Below are positions 18,368 to 26,982 of a DNA stretch of 64,000 bases, piece by piece (position 1 is the stretch's first letter; each line of letters starts with the position of its first letter). The stretch is taken from contig NZ_CP146350.1 in assembly GCF_037055355.1 (NCBI RefSeq), positions 3,247,001 through 3,311,000 on the forward strand, read 5' to 3'. Position numbers and translations under genes: made by a program. Source of the stretch: Streptomyces sp. DG1A-41. GTDB taxonomy: Bacteria; Actinomycetota; Actinomycetes; Streptomycetales; Streptomycetaceae. The notes below the pieces were generated by a model. That model had not been told where the DNA came from. It searched no databases and saw only the letters and a list, made by a program, of their open reading frames with translations.

Positions 18368-19006
18368 CTACAGGCCGTCGCGGACCATCGCGGCGACGAT
18401 GTGGACGTGGCGGTCGGCCGCCGTGTTCGACATCTCGTTCTCGTAGTTCAGGCCGTAGGGCCAGAAGTGGCCGCCGCCGGTGGAGATCTTCGCTCCGGAT
18501 CCGTCGTACTGCCTGACCAGCGCGGTCGCCTGCCCGCCTGTCCAGGTGCCGCTGCCGCCGAGTCGGGACCAGCCCGAGCTGGTGCCCACGCCGATGGTGT
18601 GGGCGATCTCGTGCAGGGCCGTCCGCTCGGTCATGTAGCTGCGGTTGCTGCCGAAGCGGATGGTCCCGTTGATGTTGCCGTCGGCGGTGGGGACGCCCGG
18701 CTCGTAGCGGACGGTGATGGTCTTGCCCAGGTCGCTGAGGTTGTTGTAGCGGGCCACCGCCGCGTTCATGGCCCGGGTGATGGCGTCGTAGGCGGTGCGC
18801 TGGTCCTCGGTGGGGTTGCTCGCCCGTACGAGGGACCAGGTGATGGTGGCCGCGGCAGCGCGGTCGCGGGCCGGGGCGGGTGCGGTCTGGGGGGTGACCT
18901 GAGGGGCGGCCTGGGGGGTGGCGGCCTGGGCGACGGCGGGGCCGGCCAGGAGTGCGGCGGTCAGGGCGGCTACGAGTGCCGTGCGGGACGCCTTGCGTCG
19001 GCTCAT
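18368..19006 (-). CDS. Secreted putative zinc metalloprotein with HEIAH motif
   Basis: A 212-residue secreted protein with a signal peptide ending near AVAQA and an AGGAGGAT ribosome site before the ATG. After a Pro/Gln/Ala-rich spacer it has TITWSLVRASNPTEDQRTAY, then a zincin-like HEIAH at His 132-His 136. The metzincin third ligand (His at position 11 of the motif) is Thr here, so if zinc is bound the third ligand must come from elsewhere, for instance the later GGGHFWPYG. It resembles uncharacterised secreted Streptomyces proteins. Peptidase activity is unproven. Confidence 0.68.
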   Translation of the reverse strand: MSRRKASRTALVAALTAALLAGPAVAQAATPQAAPQVTPQTAPAPARDRAAAATITWSLVRASNPTEDQRTAYDAITRAMNAAVARYNNLSDLGKTITVRYEPGVPTADGNINGTIRFGSNRSYMTERTALHEIAHTIGVGTSSGWSRLGGSGTWTGGQATALVRQYDGSGAKISTGGGHFWPYGLNYENEMSNTAADRHVHIVAAMVRDGL

Positions 19007-19223
19007 TGCGGATCCTCCTGTGGGGGGTGGCCGTGACAAAGCTTGCGAGACTTCGTACGGCGTTCGGGATCTCGGACATGTGAAGTCACTGTCGACATCA
19101 GATCGGATGCAGCGAAGTCCCGTCACTGACGCGGCAGTTGGCGCGCTGTCGACCGCAAGTATCCCGGTGGGGAAGACGGCGTCAAGAGTTTCCGCAGGGG
19201 TCAGTGGAACGGCAGGGACGGGC

Positions 19224-19255
19224 AACGGCCCCTGACCGAGAGGTCGGGGGCCGTT
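19224..19255 (-). terminator. Stem-loop after the GT39 gene
   Basis: AACGGCCCCTGACC and GGTCGGGGGCCGTT form a 14-bp stem (one G-T pair) around a GAGA loop, 18 bases past the stop of the minus-strand gene at 19274. It lacks a strong U tract, as is common in Streptomyces. Confidence 0.7.
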
Positions 19256-19273
19256 CGCCGGTATTGCGGGGGA

Positions 19274-21433
19274 TCAGCCGACGTCGGACGGGTCCAGGCG
19301 GTAGACCGTCGACTGGCTCGACTGCGACGAGGAGTTGGAATTGGAGTCGGAGTCCGAGACCTTCACGGCCGTGCCGTGCTTCTGCACCCACGTGGTGACC
19401 TCGGAGCTGAGGGAGGAGTTGCCGCCCGGGCCGCCGCCCATGCCTCCGCCGAGCTGGACGTAGTGCAGTTCGCCCTTCTTCACCAGCTCCTTGAGCTTGG
19501 CCAGCGTCATCGCCTTGTCGCTGCCGGACCAGCCCCACATGGAGATGACGGGCTCCCCGCTGCTCACGATGAGCTGGGCGGCACTCTGCGAACTGGACAC
19601 GGCCAGCAGCCACTTGGCGCCGTCCTGATGCTTCTTCAGGTAGGAGACGAGCTCGCTGCTGGCGCCTCCGCCCATGCCTCCGGGTGCACCTCCCGTGCCG
19701 CCGGGCTGTGCGCTGGTGCCGGAGCCGCTGGTCCCGCCGGGGGCCTGACCGCTCTGCCCACTCTGTCCGTCCTGCCCACCGGAGGGCGCCTCACCCCCCG
19801 GGAAGCCGCCGCCCGCCTGGGCGTTACCACCCTGCTGAGCCCCGCCACCCGGCATCGCCCCACCGCCGGGCCCGCCCGAGCCGCCGCCCGGCAAGCCCCG
19901 GCCTCCGGCGCTGCCGCCCCCGGGCCCGCCGAAGCCGCTGCCCGTCGACGGGCCCGCCGTCGGGTTCGTACCGCCCATGCCGCCGCTGCCCGCCCCGGAC
20001 GGCACGGACCAGGCGTACGCGGCCGGTCCCGCCACCGCCGCGACCACAGCCGCTGCCACGGAGACGGCCAGCATCCGCAGCCGAAGCCCCGAGACGCCGG
20101 AGCGGAAGACGAACAGGCCCACGAGGGCGAGGGCCATGACGACCAGGATCGAAGGCCACAGCCAGGTGTTCCAGCCGGAGGCCCGCCGCAGCAGCACCGC
20201 CGCCCACACAGCCGTGACACCCAGCCCGAGGGGCAGCACCCACACCCACCGCCGGTCCGTACGGAAGGCCCGCAGCAACAGCACACCGCCGCCTCCGCAC
20301 AGCGCCGCGACACCCGGGGCGAGCGCGGTCGTGTAGTACGGGTGCATCGTGCCCTCGGCCAGGGCGAACGTCAGGTAGTGCAGGGCGGTCCAGCCGCCCC
20401 ACAGCACGAGCGCGGCCCGGGTGAGGTCCGTACGCGGAGCGCGCCCGCACAGGACGAGTCCGCCGACGAGCGCGATGCCCGCGAAGGGGATCAGCCAGGA
20501 GATCTGCCCGCCGAGAATGTCGTTGAACATCCGGCCGAGACCGGCGGTGCCGGAGAAGCCACCGCCGCCACCGCCTCCGCCGTTGCCCTCGCCGCCGAGG
20601 ATCCGGCCGAGGCCGTTGTAGCCCATGATCAGGTTCCAGGCGGTGCCGTCCGTGGAACCGCCGATGTACGGCCGTTCGGAGGCCGGGACCAGCGACACGG
20701 CTGCGGCCCACCAGAAGCTGGAGACGGCCAGTACCACGGCGGCCAGGGCCAGGTTCACGACCTTCTTGCGCCAGCCGAGCCGGGACGCGTACACGTACAC
20801 GGCGAAGACGGCGGGCAGCGCGATGTACCCCTGGAGCATCTTGGTGTTGAAGGCGAGTCCGAAGCAGGCCGCCGAGCCGAGCAGCGGCAGCAGCCGCCCG
20901 TTGCGCACAGCGCGCAGGGCGAGCGCCGCGCCGGACACCATCAGGAACACCAGAAGCGTGTCGGGGTTGTTGTCCCGGTTGATGGCGACCGTGATCGGAG
21001 TGAGGGCCAGGACGAGGGCCGCGACGGCCGCCGCCACGTGCCCGAACACCCGCTTCACGGAGGCGTGCAGGATCCAGATCGTGGCGAGCGCGGCCACGAC
21101 CATCGGCGCCATCATCTGCCAGGTGCCGTAACCGAAGACCCGGCAGGACAGGCCCATGACCATGAGCGCGAGCGGCGGCTTGTCGACGGTGAGGAAGTTC
21201 CCGGCGTCCAACGAGCCGAAGAACCAGGCCTTCCAGCTCTGCGTGCCGCTCAGCACCGCTGCGCTGTAGAAGCTGTTCAGGCTGGAGCCGGAGAGGTTCC
21301 ACGAGTAGAGCACCGCCGCCAGGGCGAGGATCGCGAGCAGCACGGGGAGCGACCAGCGCGGGGCGGCACTGTCCCCCGGCGGGGGTGAGGGCGGCGCGGC
21401 GGTGCGGAGCTGGGATTCGGTGGCAGATGTCAC
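19274..21433 (-). CDS. GT39/ArnT-like membrane glycosyltransferase with long Gly-rich insert
   Basis: A 719-residue protein. Residues about 25-475 form a GT-C fold with around 12 membrane helices and the ArnT/PMT-like block SLDAGNFLTVDKPP in the first large loop, plus NRDNNPDTLL. Members transfer sugars from lipid-linked donors outside the membrane. Residues about 480-590 are an extreme Gly/Ser/Pro/Gln-rich run, followed by a small C-terminal domain (ELVSYLKKHQDGAKWLLAV to VTTWVQKHG). The GTG at 21433 is chosen because longer versions would overlap the divergent gene's promoter; no strong ribosome site is visible. Acceptor unknown. Confidence 0.8.
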   Translation of the reverse strand: MTSATESQLRTAAPPSPPPGDSAAPRWSLPVLLAILALAAVLYSWNLSGSSLNSFYSAAVLSGTQSWKAWFFGSLDAGNFLTVDKPPLALMVMGLSCRVFGYGTWQMMAPMVVAALATIWILHASVKRVFGHVAAAVAALVLALTPITVAINRDNNPDTLLVFLMVSGAALALRAVRNGRLLPLLGSAACFGLAFNTKMLQGYIALPAVFAVYVYASRLGWRKKVVNLALAAVVLAVSSFWWAAAVSLVPASERPYIGGSTDGTAWNLIMGYNGLGRILGGEGNGGGGGGGGFSGTAGLGRMFNDILGGQISWLIPFAGIALVGGLVLCGRAPRTDLTRAALVLWGGWTALHYLTFALAEGTMHPYYTTALAPGVAALCGGGGVLLLRAFRTDRRWVWVLPLGLGVTAVWAAVLLRRASGWNTWLWPSILVVMALALVGLFVFRSGVSGLRLRMLAVSVAAAVVAAVAGPAAYAWSVPSGAGSGGMGGTNPTAGPSTGSGFGGPGGGSAGGRGLPGGGSGGPGGGAMPGGGAQQGGNAQAGGGFPGGEAPSGGQDGQSGQSGQAPGGTSGSGTSAQPGGTGGAPGGMGGGASSELVSYLKKHQDGAKWLLAVSSSQSAAQLIVSSGEPVISMWGWSGSDKAMTLAKLKELVKKGELHYVQLGGGMGGGPGGNSSLSSEVTTWVQKHGTAVKVSDSDSNSNSSSQSSQSTVYRLDPSDVG

Positions 21434-21569
21434 CTCAGCATCGTGGGCAGCGCTGGTTTGTGGCCGCTGTGCCGAAGCTGGTGCTTTCCTGTGAAACCAC
21501 ACAGCGCCCGGTAACGACTCGCACAAACCTTCGCCAAGTCGCACAACCTTTACTCCGTCCCGATGAGTC

Positions 21570-22427
21570 ATGGAGTGCATGACTTCTGGGATATCCCGCC
21601 GCGCGAGAGTGCTGGCGGCGGCCGTGGGTACGGGCGCGCTCGTGCCGCTCGTCGCCGCCACGCCCGCAGCCGCTGCCACTCCGGCCGTGACCTGTACGTC
21701 CGCCAAGGCCGGCCTCGCCGCCAAGCTGAAGCAGGACATCACCGCCGCGCTCGCCACCCGCAAGGGCACCGTCGCCGTCGGCCTCTACGACCGCAGCACC
21801 AGCACGACCTGCACCCTGCGCGCGGGCACCGCCTACGACTCGGCCAGCGTCGTCAAGGTCACCGTCCTCGCCACGCTGCTGTGGGACGCGAAGAAGACGA
21901 ACCGGTATCTCACCGACCGCGAGAACACCCTCGCCAAGGCCATGATCACCAAGTCGGACAACGCCGCGACCTCCACCCTGTGGAAGCAGCTCGGCATGAC
22001 GAAGATCAAGGGCTTCCTCGCCGCCGCCGGCATGACCCAGACCAAGCCCGGCGCGAACGGCTACTGGGGCCTGACGCAGATCACCGTCACCGACGAGCAG
22101 AAGCTGCTGAAGCTCCTCACCGCCAAGAACGCGGTCCTGAGCGACAACTCCCGCGCCTACATCCTCAAGCTGATGGGCCAGGTCGTCTCGTCCCAGCGCT
22201 GGGGCACGCCGTACGGAGTGCCGTCCGGCGTCACCGTGGCCGTCAAGAACGGCTGGCTGCAACGCTCCACGAACGGCTGGCGGGTGCACAGCGTCGGCAC
22301 GTTCAAGGGCGGCGGTCACGACTACATGATCACCGTGCTCACCCACGGCAACAGCACCATGAACTACGGCATCGCGACCATCCAGGCCGTGGCCAAGGTC
22401 ATCCACAAGGACCTGGCCGCGAGCTGA
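21570..22427 (+). CDS. Secreted serine hydrolase, class A beta-lactamase-like fold
   Basis: A 285-residue exported protein with signal peptide RRARVLAAAVGTGALVPLVAATPAAAA. Penicilloyl-serine motifs are in order: S93-V-V-K96, S129-D-N131 and K226-N-G228. Class A enzymes have KTG at the third site, and the omega-loop ExxLN motif is not evident, so peptidoglycan or another ester may be the substrate rather than antibiotics. An ATG three codons downstream (21579) is an alternative start. It diverges from the GT39 gene. Confidence 0.75.
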   Translation: MECMTSGISRRARVLAAAVGTGALVPLVAATPAAAATPAVTCTSAKAGLAAKLKQDITAALATRKGTVAVGLYDRSTSTTCTLRAGTAYDSASVVKVTVLATLLWDAKKTNRYLTDRENTLAKAMITKSDNAATSTLWKQLGMTKIKGFLAAAGMTQTKPGANGYWGLTQITVTDEQKLLKLLTAKNAVLSDNSRAYILKLMGQVVSSQRWGTPYGVPSGVTVAVKNGWLQRSTNGWRVHSVGTFKGGGHDYMITVLTHGNSTMNYGIATIQAVAKVIHKDLAAS

Positions 22428-22480
22428 CCGTTCACCACACGGCCTACCCGGCGCCACCGGCCCGCCCTACGGTGACGCCC

Positions 22481-23506
22481 ATGCCCCTGAGAACCCACCT
22501 CGCCCTCCTCACCGCGGGCCTCGCGGCGGCCACATGCCTGACCGCCGCCGGCCCCGCCCAGGCGCACACCCGGCACGCCTGCTCGCCGGCCGTCTCCATC
22601 GACGGCTTCTCCGACGCGCTCGACAAGACGACGTACGAGAACACCTACGTCGGCAACCTCTCGGCACTCGCCATGGACAGCGACGGCTCACTGGCCGCCC
22701 TCTCCGACCGCTCGTCGCTCTTCGCCCTGGACGCGAGGACGTTGAAGCCCCGGTCCGTCGTCCCGCTCACCGACGAGAACGGAACCGCGCTCGACTCCGA
22801 GGGCCTGGCCATCGACGGCGACAGCACCCGCCTGGTCACCTCCGAGACGGAGCCCTCCGTACGCCGCTACACCCGCACCGGCAGGCTCCTGGACCGCCTC
22901 CCGGTCCCGGACGCCCTGCGCGTGAGCCCCGCGGGCCGCGCCCGGCCCAACGGCACCTTCGAGGGCCTGACCCTGCTGCCCGGCGGCCGGACCCTGCTGG
23001 CCTCCATGGAGTACGCGCTCTCCGGCGACGACTCGACGATCGTCCGCTTCCAGACCTGGCGCAGGACGGCACACGGCCACTTCGCCCTAGGCGCCCAGTA
23101 CGCCTACCGCACGGACCCCGGCCTGGGCGTCCCCGAGGTCCAGGCGACCCCCGACGGCCGCCTCCTGGTCCTGGAACGCGGCTTCACCTCCGGCGTGGGC
23201 AACACGGTCCGCCTCTACCTGGCCGACCCCCGCAAGGCGACGGACACGAGCACGATCGCGACCCTGCCGGCCGATCCCGAAACCCACCTGATCAGCAAAA
23301 CCCTCCTCACCGACCTCGCGACCTGCCCCTCCCTGGGCGCAACGGCCAAGCAGCCCCAGCCGAACCCCCTCCTCGACAACATCGAGGCCATGACGATCAC
23401 GGGCCGCACGCACAACACCCTGAAGGTCCTCCTGGCCAGCGACGACAACGAGAACAAGACCCAGACGACCCGCTTCTACGCCCTGCGGGTGAGGACAACC
23501 CCCTAG
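22481..23506 (+). CDS. Secreted esterase-like activity of phytase family protein
   Basis: A 341-residue exported protein with a signal peptide ending near GPAQA. The body has the phytase-like beta-propeller pattern: [77 protein letters not shown] and LLDNIEAMTI. This matches the Pfam family annotated as esterase-like activity of phytase. Ribosome site GGTGA is weak. It follows the serine hydrolase by 53 bases on the same strand. The substrate is unknown, with phosphate ester hydrolysis possible. Confidence 0.8.
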   Translation: MPLRTHLALLTAGLAAATCLTAAGPAQAHTRHACSPAVSIDGFSDALDKTTYENTYVGNLSALAMDSDGSLAALSDRSSLFALDARTLKPRSVVPLTDENGTALDSEGLAIDGDSTRLVTSETEPSVRRYTRTGRLLDRLPVPDALRVSPAGRARPNGTFEGLTLLPGGRTLLASMEYALSGDDSTIVRFQTWRRTAHGHFALGAQYAYRTDPGLGVPEVQATPDGRLLVLERGFTSGVGNTVRLYLADPRKATDTSTIATLPADPETHLISKTLLTDLATCPSLGATAKQPQPNPLLDNIEAMTITGRTHNTLKVLLASDDNENKTQTTRFYALRVRTTP

Positions 23507-23622
23507 ACCCACCCGGCCGTCCAAGGCGGACCCTTCCCACGACCCACACGAAGCGCACCCGTGACGGCCGGCCGCTCACAGCTCCACTCTCCGAGCGGCC
23601 GGGCAACGGCTCCGGGATCCGC

Positions 23623-23711
23623 CGGGGGAGCAGGGCCTCCGCCGGAGGTGCGGTGCCTAGTCGGGGGAGCAGGGCCTCCGTCAGGCCGCCGTTGGGGGGT
23701 GCAGGGCCTCG
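23623..23711. repeat. Short direct repeats, about three copies
   Basis: CGGGGGAGCAGGGCCTCCG occurs exactly at 23623-23641 and 23662-23680 (39-base period), and a degenerate third copy (GGGGGTGCAGGGCCTCGG) ends near 23711. They lie just before the IS1380 fragment, at the left edge of the accessory islet. Confidence 0.65.
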
Positions 23712-23740
23712 GCCTGGATCCACCGGGCGGCATCTCCGGG

Positions 23741-23880
23741 ATGCTTTCTTCCATGCCGCCACGTGCGGTGTCCGCAGCGTTCGATGACGCCAATCCGATC
23801 GCGGACGCCGGGCTGGTTCCGGTGATGCGCTTTGCAGCGCGGAGGCGGTTGTCGGAGCTGGTCCGCAGGGCTCCGGGCAG
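23741..23880 (+). pseudogene. IS1380-family transposase, N-terminal fragment
   Basis: The translated segment VSAAFDDANPIADAGLVPVM followed by RFAARRRLSELV matches the start of IS1380-family transposases (pattern SAAFDDPNLV..AGLVPVM). Similarity fades after about 23880 and the frame then has nothing recognisable. It is on the same strand and in the right order relative to a middle fragment of the same family at 26983, with three intact genes between them. The usual transposase is about 450 residues, so this is a remnant. Confidence 0.65.
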
Positions 23881-23942
23881 CCCGGGGCAGGCCGGGGGTC
23901 CCGCAAGAAATCCCAGTACGGCTCAGTGGCGGTTCCCCGGAA

Positions 23943-24851
23943 TCATTCGACGGCAGGCACCAGGGCTTCGCTGCGCTGCTCGAGGTCTCTGAGCCAGCGC
24001 AGGAAGAGGCGTGCGGGCTGTACGGGGGGCGAGGCGTTGAGAGGACGCAGCAGATAGTGGGCTTGGCGCATGGGCCAGGTCTGTTCCAGGGCGAGGCTGA
24101 TGCGGCCGGCGCGGACGGCGGTGCGTGCGAAGCGTTCCGGGACGACGGCGCAGGCGTCGCCGGCGGCGGCGATTTCGAGCGCGGCGACGCTGGTGTCCAC
24201 GGTGATGGGGTGCTCGGGTGGTGGAGCTTCTTCGGGCAGGATGCGCTGCCACACGTCGTCGAATCCGAGGACCTGGACTCGGGGGCGGGTGGCGAGGTCG
24301 GCGACCGAGGTGACCGGGCCGTGCCGGTCGATGTGCGCGGGGCCGTGGATGACCACAGCGTGGTCATGGTGGAGCAGCTCGCTGTTGACGCCGGCCCAGG
24401 GCCCGCGCCCTTGGTGAATGTCGATCTCGACCTCGCCGGGAGTCAGGGCCTCAGACCAGACGGCGCAGACCAGGCGCAGATCGATTCCGGGGTGTGCGCG
24501 CTGGAAGTCGTGGATATGAGGGGCAAGCCACGTCGTCGCGTAGGAGACTTGGGTACGCACGGTGAGCTGTTCGCGTCGCGCGGCGCCGAACAGCCCGCTG
24601 GTGGCCACGGCCAGGTCGTCGAAGCTCTCGCGGATCGCAGGCAGGTAGGCACGGCCGAGTTCGGTGAGCTGAACGCTGCGGGCGAGGCGTTCGAAGAGCC
24701 GCGCGCCGAGGTGGGTCTCCAGCATCCGGATGCGCTGGCTGACGGTCGCGGGAGACAGGTGCAGTTCGTCGGCGGCGGAGGCGAAGCTCTCCAGCCGGGC
24801 GGCAGCTTCGAACGCCTCCAGGCAGGGAAGCGGGGGCAGGGGATCACGCAC
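23943..24851 (-). CDS. LysR-family transcriptional regulator
   Basis: A 302-residue LysR regulator. The N-terminal winged helix-turn-helix (residues 6-65: LPCLEAFEAAARLESFASAADELHLSPATVSQRI) resembles the GcvA-like branch, and the rest is a periplasmic-binding-like effector domain. It diverges from the dioxygenase/HD oxygenase pair with 138 bases between starts, the classic LysR layout, so it most likely controls that pair in response to the substrate. A perfect 13-base palindrome sits in the shared promoter region. Confidence 0.88.
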   Translation of the reverse strand: MRDPLPPLPCLEAFEAAARLESFASAADELHLSPATVSQRIRMLETHLGARLFERLARSVQLTELGRAYLPAIRESFDDLAVATSGLFGAARREQLTVRTQVSYATTWLAPHIHDFQRAHPGIDLRLVCAVWSEALTPGEVEIDIHQGRGPWAGVNSELLHHDHAVVIHGPAHIDRHGPVTSVADLATRPRVQVLGFDDVWQRILPEEAPPPEHPITVDTSVAALEIAAAGDACAVVPERFARTAVRAGRISLALEQTWPMRQAHYLLRPLNASPPVQPARLFLRWLRDLEQRSEALVPAVE

Positions 24852-24894
24852 TTCGGCGACGATACGGCAAACGCTTCCGAGCCTCAGTTTTCCG

Positions 24895-24907
24895 GGGTCT
24901 CAGACCC
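24895..24907. promoter_or_regulatory. Palindrome in lysR-dioxygenase divergent promoter, candidate LysR site
   Basis: GGGTCTCAGACCC is a perfect palindrome around a central C, flanked by TTTT and AAAA, lying between the divergent starts at 24851 and 24990. LysR proteins bind dyad sites in this position. The dioxygenase itself has a good AAGGAGG ribosome site 8 bases before its ATG. Confidence 0.45.
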
Positions 24908-24989
24908 AAAACGCATTGTTTGATTGTGAGGTGGTGCTCGGCCAGGCTGACGGTGTCCGACCGATCGAAAGGATCGAAGGAGGCTGCCG

Positions 24990-26198
24990 ATGAACGAGGC
25001 CACGCACAGATACAGCACCCACCCCACCACCGGGACCACCATGCCGGAGGGCACCCTGACCCTCGGCGAGCGCAGCCTGTCGCTGCTTTTGGACGGCAGG
25101 GAACGCCGTTTCCACTACGTGTGGCTGCGCGACAACAGCTGGGCCGCTGCCGACCGGGTCTTCCAGTCCAGCGAGCGCCGGCTCTTCACGCCCTCGATTC
25201 CCGCGACGATCGCCCCGGCCAAGGCGTCGTTCGATCGGCACGAGGGTCTGGACGTGCTCTGGAGCGACGGACAGCGGGCCCGCTACTCGACTGGCTGGCT
25301 GCGCCGGTACGACTACTCCGGCGACCCCAGATCCGCTCGCCGCCACGCCGTGACGCTGTGGGGCGAGACCGGGATCGACCCTCCGCGCTTCGCTCATGCC
25401 GATGTCGTCGACACACGCGAGGGCCAGCTCGCCTACCTTGACGCGGTGAGCGAGTACGGCGCGGCCATCGTGACCGGTGTCCCCACCGTTCACCACGAGG
25501 TCGAGCGGTTCGCCGAAACCATCGGACACGTCCGCGAGGTCGCCTTCGAACGCGTCCACAACGTCCGCCACGACCCCACCGGCTACAACGTCGCCCACAC
25601 CCCCGGCGAACTCAAGCCCCACACCGACCTGCCCAGCTACAACTGGCCCCCGTCCATCCAGCTCCTGCACTTCTTGGCCAACCAGGCCACCGGCGGGGAA
25701 TCGACCCTTGTCGACGGGTGGGCCGCGCTGGCCGAGCTGCGCGCGGATGCGCCCGCCCACTTCGACACGCTGTGCCGGGTTCCGGTGCCCTACCAGCTGT
25801 TCAGCCAGGATGAGGACACCTGGGCCGAGAACCCGATGATCCAGCTCGACGCCGACGGCAACATCAAGCTCTTCCGGTTCTCCAACCAGCTCGCCCAGCC
25901 ACTTTCGGTCCCCTTCGACCAGGTCGAAGCGTTCTACGACGCCTACCGCCACCTGGGCGCCATCATCGACTCGGGCCGCTACCGGGCCACCTTCAAGTCC
26001 GACGACGGTGACCTCCTCACCGTGCACTCGCACCGCGTGCTCCACGGCCGGCTGCCCTACGACCCGGGCAGCGGCGCACGCCAACTCCAAGACGTCTACA
26101 TGGAGTTCGACGATTTCCTCGCTCGCGGGCGGGTGCTGCGCGGCGAGCACATGCCCCTCGCCGCCCAGAAGCCCGAAGAGATCGAGGAGGACGCGTGA
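24990..26198 (+). CDS. Fe(II)/2-oxoglutarate dioxygenase, gamma-butyrobetaine hydroxylase / TmpA-like
   Basis: A 402-residue enzyme with the two-part layout of gamma-butyrobetaine hydroxylases: an N-terminal DUF971-like domain (about 20-110, FHYVWLRDNSWAA) and a TauD-type jelly roll. The iron triad is His 211 and Asp 213 (KPHTDLP) with His 352 (RVLHGRLPY). TmpA, which hydroxylates 2-(trimethylammonio)ethylphosphonate at C1, belongs to this branch. The stop overlaps the GTG of an HD-domain oxygenase gene, the partner arrangement of TmpA-TmpB. A carnitine-pathway hydroxylase is the alternative, but no carnitine genes are nearby. The family is clear; the phosphonate role is inferred from the pairing. 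Confidence 0.75.
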   Translation: MNEATHRYSTHPTTGTTMPEGTLTLGERSLSLLLDGRERRFHYVWLRDNSWAAADRVFQSSERRLFTPSIPATIAPAKASFDRHEGLDVLWSDGQRARYSTGWLRRYDYSGDPRSARRHAVTLWGETGIDPPRFAHADVVDTREGQLAYLDAVSEYGAAIVTGVPTVHHEVERFAETIGHVREVAFERVHNVRHDPTGYNVAHTPGELKPHTDLPSYNWPPSIQLLHFLANQATGGESTLVDGWAALAELRADAPAHFDTLCRVPVPYQLFSQDEDTWAENPMIQLDADGNIKLFRFSNQLAQPLSVPFDQVEAFYDAYRHLGAIIDSGRYRATFKSDDGDLLTVHSHRVLHGRLPYDPGSGARQLQDVYMEFDDFLARGRVLRGEHMPLAAQKPEEIEEDA

Positions 26199-26845
26199 CC
26201 GCCCACCCCGCGCACCTGCAGCAGGAAGCCCACGACCGGACCGGCCGCGGCCGGCCCACGCCCGGTGATGCGCGGACGGTCGGTTTCACAGCCATGGCCG
26301 ACGGGACGGCGCATGACTACCAGCTGCTCGCCCGATACGAAACCGCCGAACTCGCCCGGTTCCCCGACCGGATCCTCAGCTGGCTGAAGGCTATGGACGA
26401 CCACACCGGCTACCAGGTCACCCGCCTCCAGCACAGCCTCCAGGCGGCCACCCGCGCCCACCGTGCCGGTGAAGACGAGGAGACCGTCGTGTGCGCGCTC
26501 GTCCATGACATCGGCGACCTGCTCGCCCCCGCGAACCATTCCGAGGTCGCCGCAGCGGTCGTGCGCCCCTACGTGTCCGAACGCAACTACTGGATCCTCA
26601 AGCACCACGGAGTGTTCCAGGGTGTCTACTGGTTCCACCACGTCGGCGCCGACCCGCACGCCCGCGAACACTGGGCCGACCACCCCTGGTACCAGGACTG
26701 CGTGGACTTCTGCGCCAATTACGACCAGAACTCATTCGACCCCGGTTACCCCACCGAACCGCTGGAATTCTTCGAGCCGCTGGTCCGCCACGTCTTCGCC
26801 CCCGAACGTGTCAAAGCCCCAGACCTGGCCCCATCCATCCCATAG
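26195..26845 (+). CDS. HD-domain mixed-valent diiron oxygenase, PhnZ/TmpB-like
   Basis: A 216-residue HD-superfamily protein translationally coupled to the dioxygenase gene (GTGA overlap, GAGGAGG upstream). Candidate iron ligands are His 80 (LQHSLQAA), His 104-Asp 105 (LVHDIGD), His 115 (NHSE), His 137 or 138 (LKHHGVF) and Asp 177 (NYDQN). The LxHSLQAA and HDIGD spacing is that of PhnZ, which oxidatively cleaves the C-P bond of 1-hydroxy-phosphonates, releasing phosphate. The Tyr-x-x-Glu gate before the first His in PhnZ reads His 70-x-x-Tyr 73 here, suggesting a different amine, such as a quaternary one as in TmpB. Ligand mapping is by eye. Confidence 0.72.
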   Translation: MTAHPAHLQQEAHDRTGRGRPTPGDARTVGFTAMADGTAHDYQLLARYETAELARFPDRILSWLKAMDDHTGYQVTRLQHSLQAATRAHRAGEDEETVVCALVHDIGDLLAPANHSEVAAAVVRPYVSERNYWILKHHGVFQGVYWFHHVGADPHAREHWADHPWYQDCVDFCANYDQNSFDPGYPTEPLEFFEPLVRHVFAPERVKAPDLAPSIP

Positions 26846-26982
26846 TCAACACCGAGATCCGCCCGCGTCTCGGGACTGTAAATGCCACGTACCTGGACAG
26901 ACCCAGCGACAGCCGTCCAAGGCTTGAGCGTGAACACACGGATGCGCTCTGAGCTGGGGTGATGGGGACTTCCTAGGGCTCC

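Noticed and set aside
21563..22480. Upstream extension of the phytase-like gene's frame through the serine hydrolase
   Set aside because: The extension is out of frame with an evident enzyme and the ATG at 22481 begins a signal peptide.
26852..26873. CCGAGA...TCTCGG stem after the HD oxygenase as a terminator
   Set aside because: Only six pairs with a 10-base loop and no U tract; too weak to list.
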